A stretch of 60,745 nucleotides of DNA from JBBQFC01 sp038321615. Its GTDB lineage: Bacteria; Bacteroidota; Bacteroidia; Flavobacteriales_D; Cryomorphaceae. The translations under genes and the position numbers were made by a program. The notes under the pieces were generated by a model. That model did not search any database and was not told where the DNA came from. It saw only the letters and a program-made list of their open reading frames with translations. Where the stretch lies: assembly GCA_038321615.1 (NCBI GenBank), contig JBBQFC010000015.1, positions 1 to 60,745 on the forward strand, written 5' to 3'. Below are positions 8,518 to 16,603 of the stretch, in pieces. The first letter of the stretch is position 1. Each line of letters opens with the position of its first letter.

Positions 8518-9414
8518 TTATGCGCTACCCCAAACCCGCACAATCCCATCATCGCCTGCCGACCAAATACGGTCGCCAATCGCGCAAAGTGCATTGACCG
8601 ATCGCAGATGGCCTTTTGCGGAAGGATCGAGCAGCCGGTGCGGAGCATCGAAATTGCTTCGATCCCAAATTTTCACGGTTTTATCGCGACTAGCAGTTGC
8701 GAATGTGCCCTTGCCTAAATCAATCAGATCATAAATAGCATAGTTGTGGGCGGGTATTGCGCTCACTTCCGCCAATTCCACATTCGCCCATTTCCAAACT
8801 CTGATATGCGCATCTCTCCCGGTGCTAATCAATGTTTCTGAATCGAGCCAAACAAGACCATACGCCCCGCCAAGGTGAGCTTCTATACTCACTAATTCAT
8901 TAAAATACTCCGTTTCCAAAACCCGAATTTTCCCATCACTAGCCGAAGCTGCCAAAAATAGGCCATCGGGATGGATAGCGAGCCGGCGCAATTTTCCATC
9001 CGATAGTTTGAGCGACAATTGTAAGCGATAGTCGAGATCCGAAAACACCGAGAGCACACCATCGCCACCTGTGGCAAGAAAATGCCCACCAGCGCCGTGC
9101 TGCACCAAATCGAACACGCCCTTGCTATGGTATTTGAGATGGCGGATTTCTTGCCTGGCTACCCGATCGACAACATGAATCGCCCCTTCGCTTTCGCCAA
9201 TGAGAATCCGCTCTTGACCGACATAGAGACTAAAAATCGCTTTGCCCACCTTGATGGAAAGGGGAGCAGGCAGAAAAGTAGTGGCATCCCATACGCCAAT
9301 CATCCCGTCGGCACCACCGCTGTACACATAATCTCCAAAAGCACAAAGTGAATAAATCGCCCCAGAGTGGCCTTCTAATTTATGGAGCAGGGAAAAGTTT
9401 GCAGCGTCGTTCAC
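8518..9414 (-). CDS. WD40-repeat beta-propeller protein
   Basis: A 298-residue protein made almost entirely of WD40-type blades: LEGHSGAIYSL...GVWD, LKYHSKGVFDL, SIEAHLGGAYGL...RVWKW, IPAHNYAIYDL...KIWDR and SAKGHLRSVNAL...RVWGS, enough for one seven-bladed propeller. It has no signal peptide or catalytic domain, so it is presumably a cytoplasmic scaffold. I choose GTG 9414 as start: a TTG three codons earlier lies inside the TACTTTTG -7 box, which ends 6 bases before the GTG. It stands alone next to the palindrome array and converges on the DUF1015 gene. Confidence 0.92.
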   Translation of the reverse strand: MNDAANFSLLHKLEGHSGAIYSLCAFGDYVYSGGADGMIGVWDATTFLPAPLSIKVGKAIFSLYVGQERILIGESEGAIHVVDRVARQEIRHLKYHSKGVFDLVQHGAGGHFLATGGDGVLSVFSDLDYRLQLSLKLSDGKLRRLAIHPDGLFLAASASDGKIRVLETEYFNELVSIEAHLGGAYGLVWLDSETLISTGRDAHIRVWKWANVELAEVSAIPAHNYAIYDLIDLGKGTFATASRDKTVKIWDRSNFDAPHRLLDPSAKGHLRSVNALCAIGDRIWSAGDDGIVRVWGSA

Positions 9415-9420
9415 GGGTAG

Positions 9421-9428
9421 CAAAAGTA
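9421..9428 (-). promoter_or_regulatory. -7 box of the WD40 gene, decides its start
   Basis: TACTTTTG on the minus strand, a full TAnnTTTG match, with a TTG 21 bases upstream. It ends 6 bases before GTG 9414 and overlaps the alternative TTG start, so translation should begin at the GTG on a leaderless mRNA. Confidence 0.6.
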
Positions 9429-9529
9429 CGTATTCATCAAACCAACGGCCAACGCTTTGCTTTTTTCAAAGAATACGTTGGGTAGTTACGCGATATATCG
9501 ATCCCGCTCAGCGTTGCGCTGCATAAGTT

Positions 9530-10013
9530 CCGCTGCATTTGCAATGCCGTCCGCTCCGCTGCGTTTGTAACCGCACCGCTCCGCTGCATTTGCAATGCTG
9601 CGGAATAATCACGAATAACCTCCCGCAACGAAACAGATGGTGCCGCAGCATTGCAAATGCAGCGGAGCGTAGGAACGTAGACAGCGGAGCGCAAAAATCG
9701 AGAATAAATGCCTTCGACTAAGCAAGTGGTGCCGCAGCATTGCAAATGCAGCGGAGAGCGCCGCGACGAAACAGATGGTGCCGCAGCATTGCAAATGCAG
9801 CGGAGCGCAGAATAAATGCTTTCGACTAAGCAAGTGGTGCCGCAACATAGCAATGCAGCGGAGAGCGCCGCGACGAAACAGATGGTGCCGCAGCATTGCA
9901 AATGCAGCGGAGAGCGCCGCGACGAAACAGATGGCGCCGCAGCATTGCAAATGCAGCGGAGCGCAGGAGCGCAAAAATCGAGAATAAACGCCTTCGACTA
10001 AGCAAGTGGTGCC
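9530..10013. repeat. array of 23-bp imperfect palindromes with repeated linkers
   Basis: The unit is arm CCGCAGCATT, loop GCA, arm AATGCAGCGG, with a single A-A mismatch in the stem. Plus-orientation copies: 9643-9665, 9732-9754, 9781-9803, 9840-9861 (degenerate), 9888-9910 and 9937-9959. Opposite-orientation copies: 9530-9549 (shortened) and 9581-9603. Between them are two recurring linkers. One (AGAGCGCCGCGACGAAACAG and on to TGGTG) makes a 49-base period. The other contains AATAAATGCCTTCGACTAAG and recurs near 9704, 9811 and 9984. Reading frames through the array exist in several frames but are repeat-encoded. It occupies most of the 677-base gap between the WD40 gene and htpG. Confidence 0.9.
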
Positions 10014-10066
10014 AATTCAATTCCCATCTCCGCCAATTTGGCACACGTCCCCTATTGGCATAGCTA

Positions 10067-10088
10067 TTGAACGAAGCGAATCGTTCAA
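10067..10088. promoter_or_regulatory. perfect inverted repeat just before htpG
   Basis: TTGAACGA (10067-10074), six bases, TCGTTCAA (10081-10088), ending 12 bases before the htpG ATG. It could be an operator or a leader hairpin. It is not the CIRCE element (TTAGCACTC-N9-GAGTGCTAA). There is no T tract, so it is not a terminator. Confidence 0.5.
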
Positions 10089-10100
10089 AAAATTTAAACC

Positions 10101-11993
10101 ATGCAACAAGGTACGATCAACGTCCAAACAGAAAATATTTTCCCAATCATCAAGAAGTTTCTCTACTCCGACCATGAGATATTCTTGCGCGAATTGGTAG
10201 CCAATGCCGTAGATGCCACTCAAAAGCTGAAAACCCTTTCATCGCTCGGAGAGCTAAAGGCGGAGACCGAAAACATCAAGGTGGAAGTGATACTAGACAA
10301 AGCAAAGAAAACCATCACCATTCGCGACAATGGTATAGGAATGACTGGCGAAGAAGTCGAGAAATACATCACCCAAATTGCTTTTTCGGGAGCGGAAGAA
10401 TTTGTGCAAAAATACAAGGACAGCGATAAGAAGAACGCCATAATCGGACACTTTGGCCTTGGTTTTTATTCGGCCTTTATGGTAGCCAAAGAAGTGGAGA
10501 TCATCAGCCGTTCGCAACGACCAAATTCAACTCCCGTGCGCTGGATATGCGATGGCAGTCCGAATTACACCATCGAAGAAACCACGAAGAAAACCAAGGG
10601 AACGGACGTTGTTCTGCACATTGCCGACGACTCCACCGAGTTTTTGGAAGAGAGCAGGCTCAACACCATCCTAAATAAATACTGTAAATTCCTTCCGGTT
10701 CCGATCAAGTTTGGCACCGACGAGAAAACTGAAAAAGAGCGCGATGCCGAAGGAAAAATTGTAGAAGGTGGGAAGGAAACGAAGACCGTAACTGACCATA
10801 TAATAAACAATACCGAACCGGCCTGGACAAAAGCTCCTGCCGATCTGAGCGACGAAGACTATAAATCGTTTTACAAGGAGCTCTATCCCTATACCTTCGA
10901 AGACCCGCTCTTCCACATTCACCTCAATGTGGATTTCCCTTTCAACCTTACTGGTATTCTTTACTTCCCGAAATTGAAAAACAATTTTGAGATGCAGAAG
11001 AACAAGATTTCGCTATACAGCAATCAGGTCTTCATTACCGATAATGTAGAAAACATTGTACCGGAATTCCTGACTTTGTTGCACGGCGTAATCGACTCGC
11101 CCGATATTCCGCTCAACGTTTCGCGCTCCTACTTACAAGAAGACGGAAATGTGAAGAAAATCTCTTCCCACATCACCAAAAAGGTTGCCGACAAAATGTC
11201 GAGTATGTTTAAAAATGACCGTCCCGATTTCGAGAAGAAATGGGAAGACATTAAGGTATTCGTAGAGTTTGGAATGCTCACCGACGAAAAATTTAACGAA
11301 AAAGCCAGCAAGTTTTATCTCGTAAAATCAGTAGATGGAAGCTATGCAACGCTTGAAGAATACCAGGCGAAAATTGCCACAAACCAAACCGACAGAAACG
11401 CAAAAGTGGTGGCGCTCTATGCCAGCGACGAGAAAGAGCAGCACAGCTTAATCGAATCGGCTCAGGCGCGTTCTTACGACGTGATTGTAATGAATAGCCC
11501 GCTATCGAGCCATATTGTGGCCAAGCTGGAACAAGAAAGCGAAGGCATGAGTTTCGCCCGTGTGGACTCTGCAACTACCGACAAAATTATTGATAAGGAA
11601 GAGTCGCTACCGTCCAAACTTAGCGACGAAGAAAAAGAAGCGATAAAACCACTCGTGGAAGAATCGGTGGACAAGGGCAAATTTAACGTTCAATTTGAGT
11701 CTATGAGCGAGAAAGAGCAGCCCATGGTGATCACACAAAGTGAGTTTATGCGCCGCATGAAGGAGCAACAAATGTCCGGTGGTGGAAATATGTTTGGAAC
11801 CCTCCCGGAAATGTACAACCTTGTGGTAAATTCGAACCACCCACTTATCGCTGGTATGGTGAGTGAGTCGGATGAAGACAAAAAGAAAAAAATGATCGCA
11901 CAGTTGGTAGATTTGGCCATGCTTTCGCAAAACATGCTGAAAGGAAAAGCCTTAAGCGATTTCATAAAACGAAGTATCAACCTGATAAACTAA
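10101..11993 (+). CDS. htpG: molecular chaperone HtpG (Hsp90)
   Basis: ATP-dependent cytoplasmic chaperone of 630 residues, the usual bacterial length. The N-terminal GHKL ATPase domain shows ELVANAVDA (Glu31, Asn35, Asp38), IRDNGIGM near 75 and GHFGLGFYSAFMVA near 115. The middle domain carries DSPDIPLNVSRSYLQ with the Arg that contacts ATP, near 335. The C-terminal dimerisation region follows. It heads a run of closely spaced plus-strand genes (lemA 20 bases later, then two TPM genes, a DnaJ-like gene and a rhomboid gene), so they may be co-transcribed as a protein-quality set. Confidence 0.97.
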   Translation: MQQGTINVQTENIFPIIKKFLYSDHEIFLRELVANAVDATQKLKTLSSLGELKAETENIKVEVILDKAKKTITIRDNGIGMTGEEVEKYITQIAFSGAEEFVQKYKDSDKKNAIIGHFGLGFYSAFMVAKEVEIISRSQRPNSTPVRWICDGSPNYTIEETTKKTKGTDVVLHIADDSTEFLEESRLNTILNKYCKFLPVPIKFGTDEKTEKERDAEGKIVEGGKETKTVTDHIINNTEPAWTKAPADLSDEDYKSFYKELYPYTFEDPLFHIHLNVDFPFNLTGILYFPKLKNNFEMQKNKISLYSNQVFITDNVENIVPEFLTLLHGVIDSPDIPLNVSRSYLQEDGNVKKISSHITKKVADKMSSMFKNDRPDFEKKWEDIKVFVEFGMLTDEKFNEKASKFYLVKSVDGSYATLEEYQAKIATNQTDRNAKVVALYASDEKEQHSLIESAQARSYDVIVMNSPLSSHIVAKLEQESEGMSFARVDSATTDKIIDKEESLPSKLSDEEKEAIKPLVEESVDKGKFNVQFESMSEKEQPMVITQSEFMRRMKEQQMSGGGNMFGTLPEMYNLVVNSNHPLIAGMVSESDEDKKKKMIAQLVDLAMLSQNMLKGKALSDFIKRSINLIN

Positions 11994-12013
11994 CCTTAAA
12001 CCCTTCCATTCAA

Positions 12014-12583
12014 ATGAAAAAGTTACTTTTTTTCGCCTTCGCGGCGATTACGCTTAGCTCTTGTGGTTACAATTCTATTGTAGCTAAAGACGAAGGCGTT
12101 ACTAAGGCTTGGGCCAATGTAGAAACCCAGTATCAGCGCCGTAGCGACCTTATTCCAAATTTGGTCGCCACCGTAAAAGGCTATGCCGATTTTGAGCAAG
12201 AAACGCTCACCCAAGTTATCGAAGCTCGTTCGAAAGCAACGAGCGTGCAACTCACGGCCGACGAACTTACACCCGAGAATATCGCTAAATTTCAGGAGGC
12301 ACAAAGCCAGTTGAGCGGAGCGCTTTCGCGCCTGTTGGTATCGGTAGAGCGCTATCCAGATTTGAAAGCTTCGCAGCAGTTTAGCCAGCTCCAAGCCCAG
12401 CTCGAAGGTACCGAAAACCGCATCAGCGTATCGCGCGATAAATTTAACGAAGCGGTAAACGACTACAACACATACATCCGCAGTTTCCCGAAAAACATCG
12501 TGGCCGGCATGTTCGACTTTGACCAAAAGGGTTATTTCGAAGCCGATGCAGGAACCGAGAACGCACCCAAAGTAGAATTCTAA
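12014..12583 (+). CDS. lemA: LemA family lipoprotein
   Basis: A 189-residue envelope protein. The N terminus MKKLLFFAFAAITLSSC is a lipoprotein signal with lipobox LSSC; the rest is the four-helix LemA fold, with VTKAWANVETQYQRRSDLIPN and VKGYADFEQETLTQVIEARSKA as the family signature and SRDKFNEAVNDYN near 140. LemA genes typically precede TPM-domain genes, exactly as here (2-base gap to the next). The biochemical role of LemA in bacteria is unsettled. Confidence 0.95.
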   Translation: MKKLLFFAFAAITLSSCGYNSIVAKDEGVTKAWANVETQYQRRSDLIPNLVATVKGYADFEQETLTQVIEARSKATSVQLTADELTPENIAKFQEAQSQLSGALSRLLVSVERYPDLKASQQFSQLQAQLEGTENRISVSRDKFNEAVNDYNTYIRSFPKNIVAGMFDFDQKGYFEADAGTENAPKVEF

Positions 12584-12585
12584 GC

Positions 12586-13026
12586 ATGGCCAGTGAGTTA
12601 TTTTCTGAATCGCAAAAGACGCACGTAACCGACGCCATAGCCCGCGCCGAAAGGCGCACCAGTGGCGAAATCCGGGTGCATATAGAGCGGAAATGCCAGG
12701 AGGATGTGCTCGATCACGCTGCGTTTATTTTCAAGGAATTGAAAATGCATGAAACGGCCGACCGCAATGGGGTGCTCATCTATATGAGCTTCGATGATCA
12801 TAAGCTCGCTATAGTAGGCGATAAGAATATACATGCCCATTTGGGCGACACATTTTGGCAGGACGTGAAGGACTTCTTAATCGCAGAATTCAAAAAAGAG
12901 AGTTATATCATGGGGCTCACCACGGCTATCGACCGCATAGGGATTGAATTGGAACGCTACTTCCCAATCCAGCCCGACGATAGCAATGAACTAAGCAACG
13001 AAATTTCTTTTGGTGATAGTATCTAA
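12586..13026 (+). CDS. TPM-domain protein without signal peptide
   Basis: A 146-residue TPM (DUF477) domain protein: LFSESQKTHVTDAIARAERRTSGEIRVHIE at the start, NGVLIYMSFDDHKLAIVGDKNI near 65 and FWQDVKDFLIAEFKKESYIMGL near 95. It has no signal peptide or membrane segment. The TPM fold is associated with phosphatase-like or photosystem-repair roles in plants; in bacteria its function is open. It sits between lemA and a second, membrane-anchored TPM gene, which it overlaps by 14 bases. Confidence 0.9.
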   Translation: MASELFSESQKTHVTDAIARAERRTSGEIRVHIERKCQEDVLDHAAFIFKELKMHETADRNGVLIYMSFDDHKLAIVGDKNIHAHLGDTFWQDVKDFLIAEFKKESYIMGLTTAIDRIGIELERYFPIQPDDSNELSNEISFGDSI

Positions 13027-13831
13027 AATCCGCTTCGTCCTTATCGCGAGCCTTTGGCTTATTATCGGATTGCCCCTTTGGGCTCAAACCGATAAATGCG
13101 ACTGCTATCCACCCAAGCCAACACGCCTGGTGGTTGACGAAGTCGATATTTTGACCGCAGATGAAGAGCAACGGCTAGAAGCTCGTTTGGTTTCGATCAA
13201 CGATCGCACGAGTAATCAAATCGTAATTGTGACGGTGGATAAGCTTTGCGCCGGCGATGCCGCTATGACAGCCTATGAAATTGGGGAATGTTGGGGCGTG
13301 GGGCAAAAGGAGTTCGATAATGGAATCGTTATTCTCATTAAACCTACGGGCGGTAAGGGCGAGCGGAAAACATTCATTGCATCGGGCAAGGGTCTAGAAG
13401 GAATTCTGCCGGATGCCACAGCCAAACTGATAGTCGATCAAGAAATGATACCCAACTTTGCCGCCTCTAATTTTTACGCCGGTCTCGATAAGGCACTCGA
13501 CGTAATTGAAGAACTGGTAACGAAAGAATACAGCTATGCCGACTACAATAAGAAGAGTGGAAAAGAGAGCGGCTTTTTAGCGATTATTCCCATCCTTTTC
13601 TTCTTGCTCATTTGGTTCCTGCTTACCTATCGCCGAACAAAAACGTATGCCAGCCGCAATGACCTTGGATTTTGGGCTGCCCTTATGCTCATGAATGCTT
13701 CGAGCCGCAATCACCGCGGAAGTTGGGGAGGTTTCTCCGGCGGTGGTGGTGGTGGATTTGGCGGCGGCGGCGGCTTCGGTGGTTTTGGTGGTGGTAGCTT
13801 TGGGGGTGGTGGAGCCGGTGGTAGTTGGTAA
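13013..13831 (+). CDS. TPM-domain membrane protein with glycine-rich tail
   Basis: A 272-residue protein: signal peptide (IRFVLIASLWLIIGLPLWAQ), TPM domain with VVDEVDILTADEEQRLEARL and NGIVILIKPTGGKGERKTFI, a single membrane helix (FLAIIPILFFLLIWFLL) near 190, and a tail of about 40 residues that is nearly all Gly, Phe and Ser. This layout is the classic YgcG/TPM form encoded beside lemA. Two adjacent starts are possible, TTG 13010 and GTG 13013; I prefer GTG. It overlaps the previous gene by 14 bases, so the two are probably translationally coupled. Confidence 0.93.
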   Translation: MIVSKIRFVLIASLWLIIGLPLWAQTDKCDCYPPKPTRLVVDEVDILTADEEQRLEARLVSINDRTSNQIVIVTVDKLCAGDAAMTAYEIGECWGVGQKEFDNGIVILIKPTGGKGERKTFIASGKGLEGILPDATAKLIVDQEMIPNFAASNFYAGLDKALDVIEELVTKEYSYADYNKKSGKESGFLAIIPILFFLLIWFLLTYRRTKTYASRNDLGFWAALMLMNASSRNHRGSWGGFSGGGGGGFGGGGGFGGFGGGSFGGGGAGGSW

Positions 13832-13843
13832 GATTAAGGTGCT

Positions 13844-14584
13844 ATGAAACAATATTTTAAATGGATTGGCGTAGGCCTTGGATTTGTTCTGGGAGGCCCG
13901 ATGGGTGCCATACTTGGTTTTGCATTGGGCTCCATGGCCGAAGGTGGATCGGGTTTAACTCAATTTGATCCCAATGCCGCGGCTAGAAATAGCCAGAATA
14001 CCAGCTCCAATGATTTTATCGTGAGTTTCCTCTTTCTCTCTGCAGCCGTAATGAATGCCGATGGCAAAGTGCTCAAATCGGAACTCAATTTCGTGAAAGA
14101 CTTTTTGGTCCGTCAGTTTGGTCAAGACCGTGCTTCAGAGCAGCTCCTATTGCTAAAGAAGCTTATGGAGCAGCCCATTCAGGTGAGCGAAGTGGCCGCA
14201 CAAATTCGTGCGCACATGACGGTCGCTATGCGCTTACAACTGCTCCATTATGTATTTGGAATTGCCAAAGCCGATGGCCATCTGCATACTGCTGAAATCA
14301 GGACGATCGAAGAAATAGCCCGTCATTTGGGCATTTCTCAAAGCGATTATGAGTCGGTACGTGCCATGTTTGGACAAGATCCAAACCAAGCATACACCAT
14401 TCTGGAATTGGCCACAGGCGCCAGCGACGAAGAAGTAAAAAAGGCGTATCGCAAAATGGCCGCCAAGTACCACCCCGATAAGTTGAGCACTTTAGGCCCG
14501 GAAATTCAGGCCGAGGCCCAGCAAAAATTTATCAAAGTGCAGGAAGCTTACGAAACCATTAAAAAAGAGCGCGGAATGCGTTAA
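13844..14584 (+). CDS. TerB-like and DnaJ-domain protein (DjlA-like)
   Basis: A 246-residue co-chaperone-like protein. A glycine-rich membrane-active N terminus (WIGVGLGFVLGGPMGAILGF) is followed by a TerB-type helical domain (FIVSFLFLSAAVMNADGKVLKSEL at ~57, then FGIAKADGHLHTAEIRTIEEIA) and a C-terminal J domain, YTILELATGASDEEVKKAYR with the HPD triad at about 210-212. The same layout is found in E. coli DjlA, an inner-membrane stimulator of DnaK. The gene lies 12 bases after the TPM gene and 3 bases before a rhomboid gene. Confidence 0.92.
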   Translation: MKQYFKWIGVGLGFVLGGPMGAILGFALGSMAEGGSGLTQFDPNAAARNSQNTSSNDFIVSFLFLSAAVMNADGKVLKSELNFVKDFLVRQFGQDRASEQLLLLKKLMEQPIQVSEVAAQIRAHMTVAMRLQLLHYVFGIAKADGHLHTAEIRTIEEIARHLGISQSDYESVRAMFGQDPNQAYTILELATGASDEEVKKAYRKMAAKYHPDKLSTLGPEIQAEAQQKFIKVQEAYETIKKERGMR

Positions 14585-14587
14585 GCC

Positions 14588-15352
14588 ATGGCCGCTCCAA
14601 CTGCAAAATCCTTTCATTGGGGAGCGTCTATCTTTGTACCCTTGTTCGTGGTATCCAGCTTTTGGCTGGTTCACTTCTTGAGTCAGGAATTTGGCGTGGC
14701 TATTTCGCATTACGGTCTTAAGCCCCGCTCTGCAAGCGGCCTGATGGGTATTATCACCATGCCCTTCATCCACAGTTCGTGGTCGCACCTTATCAATAAT
14801 TCCATTCCCATGCTGGTACTCGGTTGGGCACTCTTCCATTTCTACCCTACCCTGGCCTGGAAAACACTAATTGGCATAACCTTGCTGGGTGGAGCATGGC
14901 TTTGGATTTCGGGGCGGGACTCTTACCACATTGGCGCAAGCGGCGTGGTTTATGGCCTGGCGGCATTTCTGTTCCTCAGCGGCTGGCTCCGCAAAGAAAA
15001 AAGAGTAGCCGCACTCTCTTTATTAGTGGCATTCCTCTACGGCAGCCTTTGGTGGGGCATCTTACCTATCGATCCATCCATCAGCTGGGAAGGCCATCTT
15101 TGGGGTGCGCTTTCCGGTTTTGCATTGGCAGTAGCCTATCGCAAGCAAGGGCCGCAAAAGCCCGTGTACGTTTGGCCGGAAGAAGAAGCTCCTGAATTGG
15201 AAATGTCCTTGCCTGAAAACCCTGCAGAGATTCCATCTATTGGTCTGCATGACAACCAGCATTCTACGTCGCCCCAAATCAGGATCATTTATATCCAAAA
15301 ACCCCCGCAGCAAAAGTCGGGAGATTCAAGCGAGCAAGCGGAGAAAGGCTGA
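14588..15352 (+). CDS. rhomboid family intramembrane serine protease
   Basis: A 254-residue polytopic membrane protein. The catalytic dyad is visible: Ser in HIGASGVVYG (about residue 118) and His in WEGHLWGALSG (about 169). The region around 60 (FIHSSWSHLINNSIPML) is the usual rhomboid L1/TM2 motif with His and Asn. The last 70 residues are a cytoplasmic Glu/Pro-rich tail, absent from the shortest rhomboids. It follows the DnaJ-like gene by 3 bases and probably ends the htpG run. Confidence 0.93.
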   Translation: MAAPTAKSFHWGASIFVPLFVVSSFWLVHFLSQEFGVAISHYGLKPRSASGLMGIITMPFIHSSWSHLINNSIPMLVLGWALFHFYPTLAWKTLIGITLLGGAWLWISGRDSYHIGASGVVYGLAAFLFLSGWLRKEKRVAALSLLVAFLYGSLWWGILPIDPSISWEGHLWGALSGFALAVAYRKQGPQKPVYVWPEEEAPELEMSLPENPAEIPSIGLHDNQHSTSPQIRIIYIQKPPQQKSGDSSEQAEKG

Positions 15353-15485
15353 ATCCTTTTAGAATCTATGTTATAATCTCTGTTTTCGGTGCATCTTAGA
15401 GAGTTATCGGATAAGGTTAAAATTGATTTACTGGCAAAACGATTATTTAAGCCAAAGGAGTAATTTCAGAGCCGCTAATGATGCC

Positions 15486-16556
15486 ATGAAAAAGTTACTT
15501 CTCCTCACGCCCCTTGTCCTTTTGGTGCTCTACTTTTTGGGTCCCACTCTTCCAACTCCCGCCTACGATGCGCAACTACCGAGCGTTCCTCAGCGGTCGA
15601 GCGACTTGGAAGGATATGTGGCTGCTCGCGAAGCCGTTCATCAGCTAAAGCCTGGCAATGAAGCCGGGATAGTCTGGGCCGACCCAGTCGGAAAAAAGAA
15701 AACACCCGTTGCCATCATTTATCTACACGGCTTTAGTGCAAGCCAGCAAGAAGGTTTCCCGACGCATAAGCAGTTCGCCGACAAATTTGGCTGCAATCTT
15801 TACCTCGCTCGCATTAGCGATCACGGCATCGACACCACCGATGCACTTTACCAGTTTACGCCCGATCGAGCTTGGGCCAGTGCCAAAGAAGCATACGCCA
15901 TAGGCAGCCAACTGGGCGACGAAGTAGTAATTATGAGCACTTCCACCGGCGGAACCTTAGCCTTGCTTTTGGCTTCCACCTATCCGGAAACTAAGGGATT
16001 GATAAACTTCTCACCCAATATCGCCATCAACGATCCGGCGGCATTTCTGCTCAACGACCCTTGGGGTTTACAGATTGCCAGACTCACTTTTGGAAGCCAT
16101 TTTCGCGAAGTGAGCTCCGATGAGAATTATGCTAAATATTGGTATCCGCGCTATCGACTCGAAGGAGTGGTAGCGCTCGAAGAATTGGTGGAAACCGCTT
16201 GTACTTCCGAGCGCTTTGCCGGGGTGAAATGTCCGGTATTCAATGGGGTGTATTACCGCGACGAAACCCACCAAGACCCGGTGGTGAAGGTGGAAGCCAC
16301 CCGCGAGATGCACCGTCAATTAGGAGGACCAGCTGAGAAAAATGAACTCGTCGAATTCCCCACCGCCGGCGACCATGTGATTTGCAGTGACATGAGATCA
16401 GGAGCGCTTCCCGAGCTTATGGATGCTATTTCGCTGTTTGCCGAAAGCAAACTCGGAATGAAGAAAGCCTTAAAGCCTATTCTAACCAAAGAGCTAGCCA
16501 ATACGGGCGAAATAAAAGGTTGCTGCATGACCCCCGTAAAAGAGGTAACAAAGTGA
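15486..16556 (+). CDS. alpha/beta hydrolase, membrane-anchored or secreted
   Basis: A 356-residue esterase/lipase-like protein. The N terminus MKKLLLLTPLVLLVLYFLG is a signal or membrane anchor, which is why I start at ATG 15486 rather than the in-frame start 63 bases upstream. The core shows IIYLHGFSASQQEGFP (oxyanion region near 80), nucleophile elbow MSTSTGGTLA with Ser near 152 (GxSxG variant STSTG) and a C-terminal GDHVI giving the His near 295. Residues near the end (GCCMTPVKE) hold two adjacent cysteines. Substrate is unknown; monoacylglycerol-lipase-like is the closest guess. Confidence 0.87.
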   Translation: MKKLLLLTPLVLLVLYFLGPTLPTPAYDAQLPSVPQRSSDLEGYVAAREAVHQLKPGNEAGIVWADPVGKKKTPVAIIYLHGFSASQQEGFPTHKQFADKFGCNLYLARISDHGIDTTDALYQFTPDRAWASAKEAYAIGSQLGDEVVIMSTSTGGTLALLLASTYPETKGLINFSPNIAINDPAAFLLNDPWGLQIARLTFGSHFREVSSDENYAKYWYPRYRLEGVVALEELVETACTSERFAGVKCPVFNGVYYRDETHQDPVVKVEATREMHRQLGGPAEKNELVEFPTAGDHVICSDMRSGALPELMDAISLFAESKLGMKKALKPILTKELANTGEIKGCCMTPVKEVTK

Positions 16557-16588
16557 TAGCGGGCATTCTGCACTTTCACGAATAGACC

Positions 16589-16596
16589 TATCTTTG
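16589..16596 (+). promoter_or_regulatory. -7 box of the BatA-domain gene
   Basis: TATCTTTG, a full TAnnTTTG match, ending 7 bases before ATG 16604, so the transcript should begin at or a base or two from the start codon. Confidence 0.6.
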
Positions 16597-16603
16597 GCCA
16601 CCG

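Noticed and set aside
9643..9959. CRISPR array
   Set aside because: The intervals between the palindromes are themselves repeated sequences of variable length, not unique spacers, and no cas genes are near.
9437..10044. Open frames on both strands through the palindrome array, coding for repeats such as CICNAAAPS or LQMQRS
   Set aside because: They arise because the repeat unit has few stops; they occur in several frames at once, have no start signals and no protein-like composition.
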